Part shown: piece by piece, positions 23,847-32,328 of the stretch
Layout: each line of letters begins with the position of its first letter
How positions within the stretch are numbered: position 1 is the stretch's first letter
Assembly (NCBI GenBank): GCA_965224815.1
Contig: CBDDAF010000003.1
Span: forward strand, 248,001 to 312,000
Reading direction: 5' to 3'
DNA: 64,000 nt
DNA from: CAYPEL01 sp036479985
GTDB lineage: Bacteria > Pseudomonadota > Gammaproteobacteria > DSM-19610
Translations under genes and position numbers: made by a program
The notes under the pieces: generated by a model
The model's database searches: none
Seen by the model: the letters and a program-made list of their open reading frames with translations, nothing else
Told to the model about the DNA's origin: nothing

Positions 23847-24502
23847 TTATACCTGGCCTCGAAATATTTTTTGATGGCCAGAAAATCATTCGCGATTTTG
23901 TTGGCGTCGTGAGGAACATTAAACAGCGCACGAAATTCTCCGTTGGGATCAAATAGTAGTACAGCTGCGCTGTGATCAACCAGATAATCACTGACGGGGC
24001 TGTCTATTACTTTGGCATAAATAATACCTAGTTGCGCCGTGAAAGCCTGGATTTCTTCGGCCTCACCGCTGATGCCAATGAAATTGTCATTGAAATAACC
24101 GACGAACTGTTTAAGCCTTTCCGAGCTGTCTCGTTCCGGGTCTACACTGACAAATATTACCTGTGGTAATTCCTGGTCAGGATCCTCAGTAGCCACTTGT
24201 TTGACTGTTTGTGCCAGTGTTTGCAAAGTGGTCGGGCAGACATCCGGACAGTGGGTATAGCCAAAGAAAATAAAACTCCAGCGTCCCTGTAATTGTTTCC
24301 CGGTAAAAACCTGGCCAGTAGCGTCTTTCAGCTCAAATGGTTGTATGGGTTTGGCTTCAGGCAGTAGCGTACCTTGAGCCAGTTCTGGAAGTGGTGGTGG
24401 CGATGCCGGGGGTAGGAAATTCCAGACGAGCGCGGCTATCAGGATGCCAGGCACTACCCACAATAATTCACGGTATTTCTTCTTTCTGTGTTCATTTTCC
24501 AT
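23843..24502 (-). CDS. SCO1/SenC family copper-binding protein
   Basis: 219-residue membrane-anchored thioredoxin-fold protein that inserts copper into cytochrome oxidase. An N-terminal helix (about 12-30, WVVPGILIAALVWNFL) anchors it. The copper motif is YTHCPDVCP (about 78), with the distant ligand His in DYLVDHSAAVLLFDP (about 170). It is first gene of the sco1-pcuC-psd operon and diverges from prmB with a very short shared upstream region, so promoters for the two must lie within or next to the starts. Confidence 0.95.
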   Translation of the reverse strand: MENEHRKKKYRELLWVVPGILIAALVWNFLPPASPPPLPELAQGTLLPEAKPIQPFELKDATGQVFTGKQLQGRWSFIFFGYTHCPDVCPTTLQTLAQTVKQVATEDPDQELPQVIFVSVDPERDSSERLKQFVGYFNDNFIGISGEAEEIQAFTAQLGIIYAKVIDSPVSDYLVDHSAAVLLFDPNGEFRALFNVPHDANKIANDFLAIKKYFEARYK

Positions 24503-24545
24503 GGTAGCGTATTATTCCATTGATCAGGTTTTTACGGTAGAGGCT

Positions 24546-25463
24546 ATGACCAGTCAGGCACAAAAAGAATTGTTGACTTTACGAGATCTCATTCGTTGGG
24601 GGGCGAGTCAGTTTAACGCGGCAGAACTTTATTTTGGGCATGGAACCGATAATGCCTTTGATGAAGCGCTGTTACTGGTATGTCATGCGCTGCATTTATC
24701 ACCACTTTTGCCTGAGTCTTATCTGGATGCGCGCGTGACGGCTGAGGAGCGTAAAAAGGTGGTGAGCTTATTGAATGAGCGTGTTAGTTCAAGAAAGCCT
24801 GCCGCCTATTTAACCCATGAAGCCTGGTTTGCCGGATTGCCATTTTATGTTGATGAGAGAGTGTTGGTGCCGCGCTCACCCTTGGCAGAATGGATTGAAA
24901 AAGGATTTGAGCCCTGGTTACAGGCTGACAGTGTTACCCGGGTGCTCGATCTTTGTACCGGTAGCGCCTGTATTGCGATTGCGTGCGCGCGGGCATTTAC
25001 CCATGCCAAGGTTGATGCGGTGGACATTTCAGAAGATGCACTGCAGGTTGCGCAGAAAAATATTGAAAATCATGGTATGCATGCTCAGGTCAGGGCCATT
25101 AAATCTGATTTGTTTTCAGCGCTAGAAGGACGTCGCTATCAACTGATCATTTCAAATCCACCCTATGTTTCTGATACTGAAATGAACAATTTACCCGATG
25201 AATACCACCACGAACCTACGCTTGGATTAGCAGCGGGTAGTGATGGGATTGATATGGCTGTGCAGATATTACGCAATGCGGCAAGATTTCTGGATCCTGA
25301 GGGCCTTCTGGTGATGGAGGTAGGTAACAGTGAACATGCGCTCCAGGCTTACTTTCCAGACACACCCTTTATTTGGCTTGAATTTGAACGTGGTGGACAG
25401 GGTGTTTTGTTGATTGAGGCGAGACAGCTACAACAAATGTTTGATTCTGCTGGCGAGTGTTAG
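24546..25463 (+). CDS. prmB: Ribosomal protein uL3 N5-glutamine methyltransferase PrmB
   Basis: SAM-dependent methylation of a glutamine of ribosomal protein uL3. The 305-residue product has the SAM motif VLDLCTGSACIAIACA (about 136), VDAVDIS (about 157) and the catalytic ISNPPYVS (about 201). The N-terminal FGHGTDNAFDEALLLV separates PrmB from PrmC. The ATG at 24546 is preferred, with AGAGG close upstream. An in-frame ATG at 24501 would add 15 residues weakly like the E. coli N-terminus. The gene diverges from the Sco gene. Confidence 0.94.
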   Translation: MTSQAQKELLTLRDLIRWGASQFNAAELYFGHGTDNAFDEALLLVCHALHLSPLLPESYLDARVTAEERKKVVSLLNERVSSRKPAAYLTHEAWFAGLPFYVDERVLVPRSPLAEWIEKGFEPWLQADSVTRVLDLCTGSACIAIACARAFTHAKVDAVDISEDALQVAQKNIENHGMHAQVRAIKSDLFSALEGRRYQLIISNPPYVSDTEMNNLPDEYHHEPTLGLAAGSDGIDMAVQILRNAARFLDPEGLLVMEVGNSEHALQAYFPDTPFIWLEFERGGQGVLLIEARQLQQMFDSAGEC

Positions 25464-25744
25464 TACCAGCGCGCCTGTTATTATCTAATAAGATACATAA
25501 AAAATATAATATAACATATTGAATTATAAATATATTATAAATCTTAAACTCGTATAACCTTAAGTTGGTTAATTTGCTATTGATAGCTATGAAAGGTTAA
25601 ACTATCCCTTAATTAAATCATGAGAATAAGTGTAAGTTTATTCTTACATCAATAATAATAATAATAGTTTGACCGGGCTGAGTAATTAACAGAATGGTTT
25701 TCACAGAATGTTGATTTGTTGTTCGGCAAAGGGATGCTAATCCA

Positions 25745-27946
25745 GTGATTAATTTACACCAGAAATTCTATAACCTCAGTGCTGATCCATTCAGACTTAG
25801 CTCTGATTTTAATTTTTCATTTGCCCATGCAAGTTACGCAAACGCCATTGCTTATTTGAAATTTGCTCTTTTCAGTGAAGAGGGCTTTATCGTTATCACT
25901 GGACGGCCTGGCACGGGTAAAACAACCTTAATCAATGAATTGATGTCACAGCTTGATTCCAGGAAATTTGAAGTATCAACCCTGGTCACAACACGCTATG
26001 ACTCACATGATCTGCTGCATATCATTGGGGCATCCTTCAATCTGGATATGGATAATGCCTCAAAATCCAGCATTCTTCTTGCGCTTGAAAAATTCCTGAA
26101 GCGTAAGCATGCTGATGGTAAGCGCGTATTGCTGATTGTAGATGAGGCTCAAGGCCTGACAAAAGATGCTGTTGAAGAATTACGTCAGCTATCAAATCTG
26201 ACAGTTAATGGGCAGCCTTTATTACAAATATTTTTAATCGGTCAGGAAGAGTTTCGCGAACTTATTGAGTCGCCGGGTTTGGAGCAGTTACGTCAGCGTG
26301 TCGTTGCCGCATCGCATCTGGAGCCGCTTAATGAGGCCGACACTATCGAGTATGTAACACATCGTTTGAAACATGCTGGTTGGAAAGGAGATCCTGCTAT
26401 CTCACGTGGTGTTGTGCTTATGGTGCACCATTATAGTGGTGGAATACCTCGGATAATTAATATGATCTGCGGGCGGCTTTTGTTCCATGGTTATATCGAG
26501 AAAAAACACGAGTTGAAATTAGAAGATATAAAATCGGTGCTCGATGAGCTCTCGAAAGAGCTCATGGTTATCGATGACACTGTGCCATTCAATGAGTTGG
26601 CTGAAAAACTCAAGTTTTCTGATAAGGATTTTCTTTCTCCTGGTGAGGATGAAGATACTTCTGAAATTGACTCAAATGCAATTGAAAGTGATTCACCTGT
26701 TCGCCCGGAAACTAATCCTCCAGTTTCTGCTACAAACGACGGGCATTATGCAGCAAGTAATCCAGTTTCTGTTATCCATGGGAATGCTGTCAGAAAGGTC
26801 GATGATCAAGCATGGGTAATGCTGGGGGAGCAATCTCAGGCGGTCGCGGAGAAGAAGCCTGTAGAAGAAAAGGTTCTACCAGTTGAATTATCAACTGATG
26901 AAAATAAGGTTGAACAAAGGGATGTGTTCAAGCATCTGATTGATGACGAAGCAACAAGTGTTCAGTCTGACCTGAAAGAAACGCTTGAAAGTAAAAGCAG
27001 ATTTTCTCTTTATACTGCGGCAGCGGTACTAACGGGATTGCTAGCAGGCGTGCTGTTGACGATCTCTTTTATTAAGAGTTCAGGTAATCTTGAAATTATA
27101 GCCGCAGACAATCTTTCTGATGCGGCAACACTTCCAGTCAATGAGGTTGGAGAGGAAGTAGACCTACTGCCAATGCCTGCTAAAGATGAAACTAAATCTA
27201 AGGAGCAGAAATCTGCAGATATTATTTCTAATGCTGAAGACTTGAATGTCACTCCTGCTGCTAACGGACAGGATGCTCCTGTTACGGTCGGTCAGTTTAA
27301 CGCTAAACAAAAATTATCGGATAGCTCGTTGTTAAATCCGGATGATACTCCCAGACAACTTGCTAATACTAAACAGCTTGTAGATGCACTGGGTCAGGAT
27401 ATTAATCCTGTTGGAAGAAAGCCTGTTAGTGATGAAGTGGTGCCGGTCCCTGCATCACAAGATACTAGAGTGAGTCTTTTAGAAGATAGTGGGAGCATTA
27501 ATAATAATGCAGGAGATACATTACAAGGTGTTGCTGGGTTTGGCGCTGAAAAGCAGCGGCAGTTTATTTTTGAAGGCACCTGGATTAGTAAAAATGATCT
27601 GGTTGATTTTTTGCCAGCAGAAAAAGTTTTTTGTAAGGATTTCGTAAGGTTCGTCTCTTGTTGGAGTGTGCCTGAATATAGCACTTCTGAAGAGGGGTCT
27701 TTCAAGCATACAGTCGAATCCAGATTATCTGGCTTCACTGATGGAGGTGTTTTTATGGTCACTTCTAATATGCGTACTTTAAAACTACCGGAAAAGGGTG
27801 GTTCCCAACCCCAGGGATCAGAGCCGCCTTTCTCAGATTCCAGTACCGTTAAGAATAAACGCTGTGTGTTTATTGATTATAACTATATTACTTGTAGCGC
27901 TGAAAACGGTAACATTGAAAGGTTTTCGCGCATCACACGTAACTAG
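25745..27946 (+). CDS. ExeA/GspA-like AAA ATPase with long membrane-anchored C-terminus (1)
   Basis: 733 residues in three parts. (1) An AAA ATPase of the ExeA/MshM/XrtA-associated type: FYNLSADPFRLSSD start, Walker A GRPGTGKTT (53-61), Walker B LLIVDEAQ (130-137), sensor-like FLIGQEEFRELI, and GGIPRIINMICGR near 240. (2) An acidic linker and a transmembrane helix (about 421-443). (3) A periplasmic part with a Cys-containing C-terminal domain (FCKDFVRFVSCWSVPEYS, about 625). ExeA-type ATPases help assemble secretion or exopolysaccharide machinery at the peptidoglycan. The GTG start has AAAGGGA 10 bp upstream. No secretion or exosortase genes are adjacent. A similar but distinct protein is encoded at 47906. 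Confidence 0.85.
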   Translation: MINLHQKFYNLSADPFRLSSDFNFSFAHASYANAIAYLKFALFSEEGFIVITGRPGTGKTTLINELMSQLDSRKFEVSTLVTTRYDSHDLLHIIGASFNLDMDNASKSSILLALEKFLKRKHADGKRVLLIVDEAQGLTKDAVEELRQLSNLTVNGQPLLQIFLIGQEEFRELIESPGLEQLRQRVVAASHLEPLNEADTIEYVTHRLKHAGWKGDPAISRGVVLMVHHYSGGIPRIINMICGRLLFHGYIEKKHELKLEDIKSVLDELSKELMVIDDTVPFNELAEKLKFSDKDFLSPGEDEDTSEIDSNAIESDSPVRPETNPPVSATNDGHYAASNPVSVIHGNAVRKVDDQAWVMLGEQSQAVAEKKPVEEKVLPVELSTDENKVEQRDVFKHLIDDEATSVQSDLKETLESKSRFSLYTAAAVLTGLLAGVLLTISFIKSSGNLEIIAADNLSDAATLPVNEVGEEVDLLPMPAKDETKSKEQKSADIISNAEDLNVTPAANGQDAPVTVGQFNAKQKLSDSSLLNPDDTPRQLANTKQLVDALGQDINPVGRKPVSDEVVPVPASQDTRVSLLEDSGSINNNAGDTLQGVAGFGAEKQRQFIFEGTWISKNDLVDFLPAEKVFCKDFVRFVSCWSVPEYSTSEEGSFKHTVESRLSGFTDGGVFMVTSNMRTLKLPEKGGSQPQGSEPPFSDSSTVKNKRCVFIDYNYITCSAENGNIERFSRITRN

Positions 27947-28009
27947 GTATCTGCAATAGCCAATTACCGGTAGAATCACATTTATATTCTTGATTCTATT
28001 TACCAAAAA

Positions 28010-28696
28010 ATGAGTGAAAAACAATCAGTACAAGTTATTGAGCAACAGGCTTCTGTCAACGAATTGCAGCAAGCATTGAGTCAGGCGCAGTCACGTCTGA
28101 GATCACTCAGTGACGGCTGTAGCGCAGTAGAAAAAGCGCGGATTCTGTTGGATATTGCAGAACCGCTTATTGGTCTCAATCAACACGAAGAAGCCTGGCG
28201 GAATGCGCGGGAGGCCTTTTCGGTTTTTGTGGACTATGAAGCCTGGCAGGATGCCGTTGAGGCAGCCGAGATATTGTATCAATCCGAACAACCAGGATCC
28301 GTTAAGGCGTTGGGGCACGGTATCTGGATAGGTATAACCTATCCGGTTAAGGCGCAAACAACCGTTACTCTTCTTAATTATGTGATCGATGAAACACCGG
28401 ATGATTCTGATGGCGGCGCTGTTGCTGCTATGGCGGCACACTATATTGCCGATATTCGGACCGAGGATGATGAGCATAAAAATCTGACTTTTTTAACGAC
28501 TCAAATGGTTGCCCGTGTTGCCAGACGACACCGCAATATTGAAGATCAGGAAACACTGGATATATGGATTGATATGCTCGAGTTAAAAGATATCCCGCAA
28601 CTGTTAAAGCGCCTCTCTATGATTGTTGATGTCATGGCCGGTGATAATTGGTGGTTCAATCGTGATGAGCTTAGAGCAAAGCTGCCGGTCAACTAA
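28010..28696 (+). CDS. Conserved-looking helical protein upstream of rnd
   Basis: Unknown function. 228 residues, no signal peptide, mostly helical with a TPR-like feel (ILLDIAEPLIGLNQHEEAWR, then NAREAFSVFVDYEAWQDAVE, about 44-85). A more variable middle follows, then a C-terminal MIVDVMAGDNWWFNRDELRAK, split here over about 204-224. Its stop overlaps the start of rnd by one base (TAATG), so the two are translated together and may act together, but nothing shows how. The ATG is preceded by an A-rich sequence without a clear ribosome-binding site. Confidence 0.7.
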   Translation: MSEKQSVQVIEQQASVNELQQALSQAQSRLRSLSDGCSAVEKARILLDIAEPLIGLNQHEEAWRNAREAFSVFVDYEAWQDAVEAAEILYQSEQPGSVKALGHGIWIGITYPVKAQTTVTLLNYVIDETPDDSDGGAVAAMAAHYIADIRTEDDEHKNLTFLTTQMVARVARRHRNIEDQETLDIWIDMLELKDIPQLLKRLSMIVDVMAGDNWWFNRDELRAKLPVN

Positions 28697-29877
28697 TGGA
28701 GTTACTATCACCCGAAAATAATTATCAGATTGATTATGTTGACAGACCAGAAGCGCTTTCTGAGTTTTGTCAGCGAATCGATCAAGCTGAATGGATAGTG
28801 TTGGACACTGAGTTTCTCAGAGAGAAGACTTATTATCCGCAGTTATGTCTAATTCAGATCGCCATCCCTGGTTTCATTGCTTGTATAGATCCATTGGTAC
28901 TTGATGATCTTGGGGAATTGTTTACCATTCTCAACAATAATGCTGTTACAAAAGTTATTCATGCCTGTAGCCAGGATCTTGAAGTCTTATTGCCACTGGG
29001 CGGTAAGGTATTGGCACCCATTTTTGATACGCAAATTGCAGCCCCCTTGTTAGGGTTGCCTGAACAAACGGGTTATGCCTCTCTTGTCGAAGCGCTGTTA
29101 GGCGTCAAGCTGGAGAAAGGTCATGCGAGGACAGATTGGTCAGTCAGACCACTTTCAAAAAAACAGGTTGAGTATGCAATGGATGACGTTCGCTATCTGT
29201 GTGAGCTTTATCCGATAATGCTTGAGAAGCTTTCATCTCAGGGTAGACTGACATGGCTTGAAGATGATTTCAGGCGCTATGAATCACCCGAAAGATACCA
29301 GAACGATCCAGCGCAGGCATGGTTACGCGTTCGTGGAAATGACCGGTTGAGTGCTAAGCAAGCAAGAGTGCTTCAGGCTCTGGCGCAATGGCGTGAACAA
29401 TTAGCACAGTCAGAAAATCGGCCCAGAGCATGGGTGTTACGTGACACTGTTTTGTTGGATATTGCACGAATCTGTCCTGAAGATAGAAAAGAGCTTGCCA
29501 ATATCCGCCAGATTCCGGAACATGTCGTAGCGAAACAGGGTGATGAGTTGATTCAGTTAATTACGGATGCTATTGAATCTCGATTACAGTTGACCGTACC
29601 CACAAAAAATCGGCGTGCCAAAGCAAGTCAGAAGCAGGAGGCGCTGGCAGAAGTGTTGCAGGCTCAGCTGGTTTTGTTGGCAGAAAAAAATGCGATCAAT
29701 CCAGCTACACTTGCGACCAAAAAACAATTGCTTGGCCTGGTTATGGGTGAACGAGATATTCCAGTCTTGACTGGTTGGCGAAAAGAAATGGCAGGTAAGG
29801 AATTGTTGGCTTTGATTGAAGGAAAGCGAATTATTTCTGTAAAAAATAATGAACTGGTATTTAGTGATATTCAATAA
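28696..29877 (+). CDS. rnd: Ribonuclease D
   Basis: 3'-5' exoribonuclease of the DEDD family, trimming tRNA and other small stable RNA 3' ends. The 393-residue protein has the exonuclease motifs WIVLDTEFLREKTYYPQL (Exo I, about 34), VIHACSQDLEVLL (Exo II, about 92) and YAMDDVRYLCELYP (Exo III, about 159). An HRDC domain follows (LQALAQWREQLAQSENRPRA, about 222) and a second helical region. Length and order fit the family. It overlaps the upstream gene by 1 bp; the next gene is 29 bp downstream. Confidence 0.97.
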   Translation: MELLSPENNYQIDYVDRPEALSEFCQRIDQAEWIVLDTEFLREKTYYPQLCLIQIAIPGFIACIDPLVLDDLGELFTILNNNAVTKVIHACSQDLEVLLPLGGKVLAPIFDTQIAAPLLGLPEQTGYASLVEALLGVKLEKGHARTDWSVRPLSKKQVEYAMDDVRYLCELYPIMLEKLSSQGRLTWLEDDFRRYESPERYQNDPAQAWLRVRGNDRLSAKQARVLQALAQWREQLAQSENRPRAWVLRDTVLLDIARICPEDRKELANIRQIPEHVVAKQGDELIQLITDAIESRLQLTVPTKNRRAKASQKQEALAEVLQAQLVLLAEKNAINPATLATKKQLLGLVMGERDIPVLTGWRKEMAGKELLALIEGKRIISVKNNELVFSDIQ

Positions 29878-29906
29878 ACAATTTTAGTTATTTTAAGAGG
29901 TTAATT

Positions 29907-30215
29907 ATGGCATCAGACATTGATGATTTGACTATTCAGTACGAAGAAGATGGCCTGGTAACAGTTAAACAACTGGACAAGAAGGTGTTAACGAAAGGGG
30001 CATGGTCTACGATAATTTATCGTTTTCAGGATTGGGATCGGCGCAAGGAAGTCTATGGCGCTGATAAATTTACCATTCGCCGTTATCAGAAGCGGAATGG
30101 TGAGTATATGCAGAAATCCAAGTTTAATATTTCCAGTAAAGATCAGGCACGAGCCATTATTGAGGCGCTGGAAGGTTGGATGGTGGGTTCTTCAGACGAT
30201 GATGTAAAAAAATAA
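29907..30215 (+). CDS. Small conserved-looking protein of unknown function
   Basis: 102 residues, soluble, with a strongly patterned core: IIYRFQDWDRRKEVYGADKF (about 37-56), TIRRYQKRNGEYMQKSKFN and ISSKDQARAIIEALEGWM. The arrangement of basic strands followed by a helix weakly recalls PC4/YdbC-type single-strand nucleic acid binding domains; that is a guess. AAGAGG lies upstream of the ATG. It follows rnd by 29 bp in the same direction, so it may belong to an RNA-metabolism operon. A repeat element begins 7 bp after its stop. Confidence 0.75.
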   Translation: MASDIDDLTIQYEEDGLVTVKQLDKKVLTKGAWSTIIYRFQDWDRRKEVYGADKFTIRRYQKRNGEYMQKSKFNISSKDQARAIIEALEGWMVGSSDDDVKK

Positions 30216-30221
30216 TGCTAA

Positions 30222-30383
30222 GGAACCTCTGATCAATTCATGAACACGCATCTTGCACGCCTCAATAGCCAGCTTCTGCGTTGCGAATTTTCGCAATAGT
30301 CCTGCTATTACGTGCAATTCGACGCCTTGAATCTGACTATTGATGCGCACAATCTGCATATTCATGAATTGATCAGAGGTTCC
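30222..30383. repeat. MITE-like element with the common ends but a different core
   Basis: Perfect terminal inverted repeats: GGAACCTCTGATCAATTCAT at 30222 and ATGAATTGATCAGAGGTTCC at 30364-30383. The interior is an imperfect palindrome (CAATAGCCAG... and ...CTGACTATTG around TTCGCAATAGTCCTGCTATT) unrelated to the GTAGGAGCGGCTT core. ATAATG lies at 30212-30217 and again immediately right of the element (30384-30389), a possible target duplication. The element separates rnd's operon from the convergent ABC transporter genes. Confidence 0.88.
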
Positions 30384-30402
30384 ATAATGTTGTTGGCATT
30401 GT

Positions 30403-31176
30403 TTACTCCCTGACTCCGTGACCAGATTTTAGCAGATAGAGAGATAACAGATAGAGCCCAGCAATAAATCCAGTAATGATGGTATAGGACAGGGCGATGC
30501 TGATATCCGTGATCCCCAGGAAGCCGTATCTGAATGTGTTGACCATATACAGAATCGGATTAATCAAAGATGCGCTTTGCCAAAATTCCGGTAGTAAATT
30601 TATCGAGTAAAATATACCGCCAAGGTAGGTCAAGGGTGTTAAAACGAAGGTGGGAATAATTGAGATGTCATCGAAACTATTGGCATAGACACCGTTTATT
30701 AGTCCTGCCAGGGCAAACAGTACCGAGGTCATGAATACCACCGTAACCAATACAAATAAATTGTGTATTTCCAGGTCGCTGAATACAAGAGAGACTAAGG
30801 TTACGGCAAACCCAACCACCAGCCCGCGTGCGACACCACCTGCGACAAAGCCTAAAATAATAATGTAGTTGGGTGTGGGTGAAACCAGCATTTCTTCAAT
30901 ATTGTGCTGGAATTTACTGCCGTAGAAAGATGAGACCACGTTAGCATAAGAGTTAGTTATCACCGCCATCATAATCAGGCCGGGAACAATGTAGTCCATA
31001 TACGCTATTCCCGCCATTTCACCAATCCGCGGGCCGATGAGATTTCCAAAAATCACAAAATACAGAGAAGTGGTAATAACCGGTGGGATAATGGTCTGAA
31101 CCCAGATACGTGAAAAACGCAATATTTCCCTTATTACGATGGTTTTGAAGGCGATGAATTTCTGATGCGGAGTCAT
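30403..31176 (-). CDS. yadH: ABC-2 type transporter permease (YadH-like)
   Basis: 257-residue integral membrane protein with six predicted helices, of the ABC-2/YadH family. Typical segments are TSLYFVIFGNLIGPRIG (about 36-52), FMMAVITNSYANV-like MMAVITNSYANVVSSFYGSK and FVLTPLTYLGGIFYSINLLP (about 180-199). It pairs with the ATPase gene upstream (12-bp gap). The substrate is unknown; relatives export drugs, lipids or polysaccharide precursors. Confidence 0.9.
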   Translation of the reverse strand: MTPHQKFIAFKTIVIREILRFSRIWVQTIIPPVITTSLYFVIFGNLIGPRIGEMAGIAYMDYIVPGLIMMAVITNSYANVVSSFYGSKFQHNIEEMLVSPTPNYIIILGFVAGGVARGLVVGFAVTLVSLVFSDLEIHNLFVLVTVVFMTSVLFALAGLINGVYANSFDDISIIPTFVLTPLTYLGGIFYSINLLPEFWQSASLINPILYMVNTFRYGFLGITDISIALSYTIITGFIAGLYLLSLYLLKSGHGVRE

Positions 31177-31188
31177 TGTTAGATATTA

Positions 31189-32106
31189 TTATTTATTGTT
31201 ACTGACCAGGTTGATGAAGAGTTGTTCAAGCCGATTAGATTTGTTACGCATGCTAATCACGTTTACACCTAATTTTGATAATTCGTTAAAGATAAAATTA
31301 ATACTTTGATCTTTTGGTATTTCAACCTCTAACGTGGTTTCATCAATGAGTTGAAGGGAATATGTGTCGATATGAGGTGCCGTATCAATGGGTTTTTTAA
31401 GATCGAGCACAAAGGTTTCCATTTGCAACGAACCTAATAATGCCTTCATGCTGGTATTTTCTATAATATTACCCTGGTCGATAATTGCGATATTCTTACA
31501 GAGGCTTTCGGCTTCTTCCAGGTAATGGGTGGTCAAAATAATAGTTGTACCCGCTGCATTGAGTTCACGGAGAAAAGTCCACATAGAGCGGCGTATTTCG
31601 ATATCGACGCCAGCAGTTGGTTCATCCAGTATTAACAGTTTTGGGTGGTGAACCAGAGCGCGTGCAATCATTAATCGACGTTTCATCCCTCCGGATAAAG
31701 TTCGCGCCTGCTCCCGGCGCTTGTCCCACAGGCCAAGTTGTTTCAGAAAGGTTTTAGTGCGTTCGAAACCGGTTGCCCGATCAATACCAAAATAGCCTGC
31801 CTGATTGACGATGATTTCTTCAATCGGTTCAAAAACATTAAAATTAAATTCCTGTGGTACCAGCCCGAGCATGGTCTTAGCGGCAGAAAAATCCTTATCG
31901 ATGTCGATTCCAAATATTTGTACCGAACCAGAGCTTTTGTTAATGAGTGATGAGATGATGCTGATAATCGTTGATTTTCCAGCGCCATTTGGACCTAATA
32001 ATGCAAAAAAATCGCCTTCCTGAACATCCAGATTGATTCCATTGAGTGCCTGGAAACCGTTTTTATAGGTCTTGGACAGGTTTTGTATGGTAAGTGCGGT
32101 TTTCAT
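31189..32106 (-). CDS. yadG: ABC transporter ATP-binding protein (YadG-like)
   Basis: 305-residue ATPase. Walker A is GPNGAGKST (about 39-47), the signature is LSGGMKRRLMIARALVHHP (about 138), Walker B is LLILDEPTAGVD (about 157), and the switch is LTTHYLEEAE. A C-terminal domain of about 85 residues follows, typical of this export subfamily. It forms an operon with the downstream permease. A complete REP/MITE element lies between its start and the next gene. Confidence 0.93.
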   Translation of the reverse strand: MKTALTIQNLSKTYKNGFQALNGINLDVQEGDFFALLGPNGAGKSTIISIISSLINKSSGSVQIFGIDIDKDFSAAKTMLGLVPQEFNFNVFEPIEEIIVNQAGYFGIDRATGFERTKTFLKQLGLWDKRREQARTLSGGMKRRLMIARALVHHPKLLILDEPTAGVDIEIRRSMWTFLRELNAAGTTIILTTHYLEEAESLCKNIAIIDQGNIIENTSMKALLGSLQMETFVLDLKKPIDTAPHIDTYSLQLIDETTLEVEIPKDQSINFIFNELSKLGVNVISMRNKSNRLEQLFINLVSNNK

Positions 32107-32133
32107 GATTACAACCGTCTCGTTTAAATAATA

Positions 32134-32280
32134 TTAAGGAATCTCTGATGTGTCGTGCATATTGTCATTATAAACAGTAGAAATTCTGTAGGAGCGGCTT
32201 CAGCCGCGATGGGGGCGACGCGTTCATCGCGGCTGAAGCCGCTCCTACAGATGCTCGCTAATTAATCAGAAGCTCCTTAA
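32134..32280. repeat. REP/MITE-like element, copy 5 (complete reference copy)
   Basis: 147 bp bounded by TTAAGGAATCTCTGATG and ATCAGAAGCTCCTTAA. The core runs from GTAGGAGCGGCTTCAGCCGC at 32188 to GCCGCTCCTAC at 32248. The left arm, GTGTCGTGCATATTGTCATT, recurs in copies 1 and 2 in opposite orientation. It shows the full structure of the family most clearly. Confidence 0.9.
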
Positions 32281-32328
32281 GATTAACAGGCTAAAAAGCC
32301 TGGAAGAATCAGGCAATGAATTATATTC

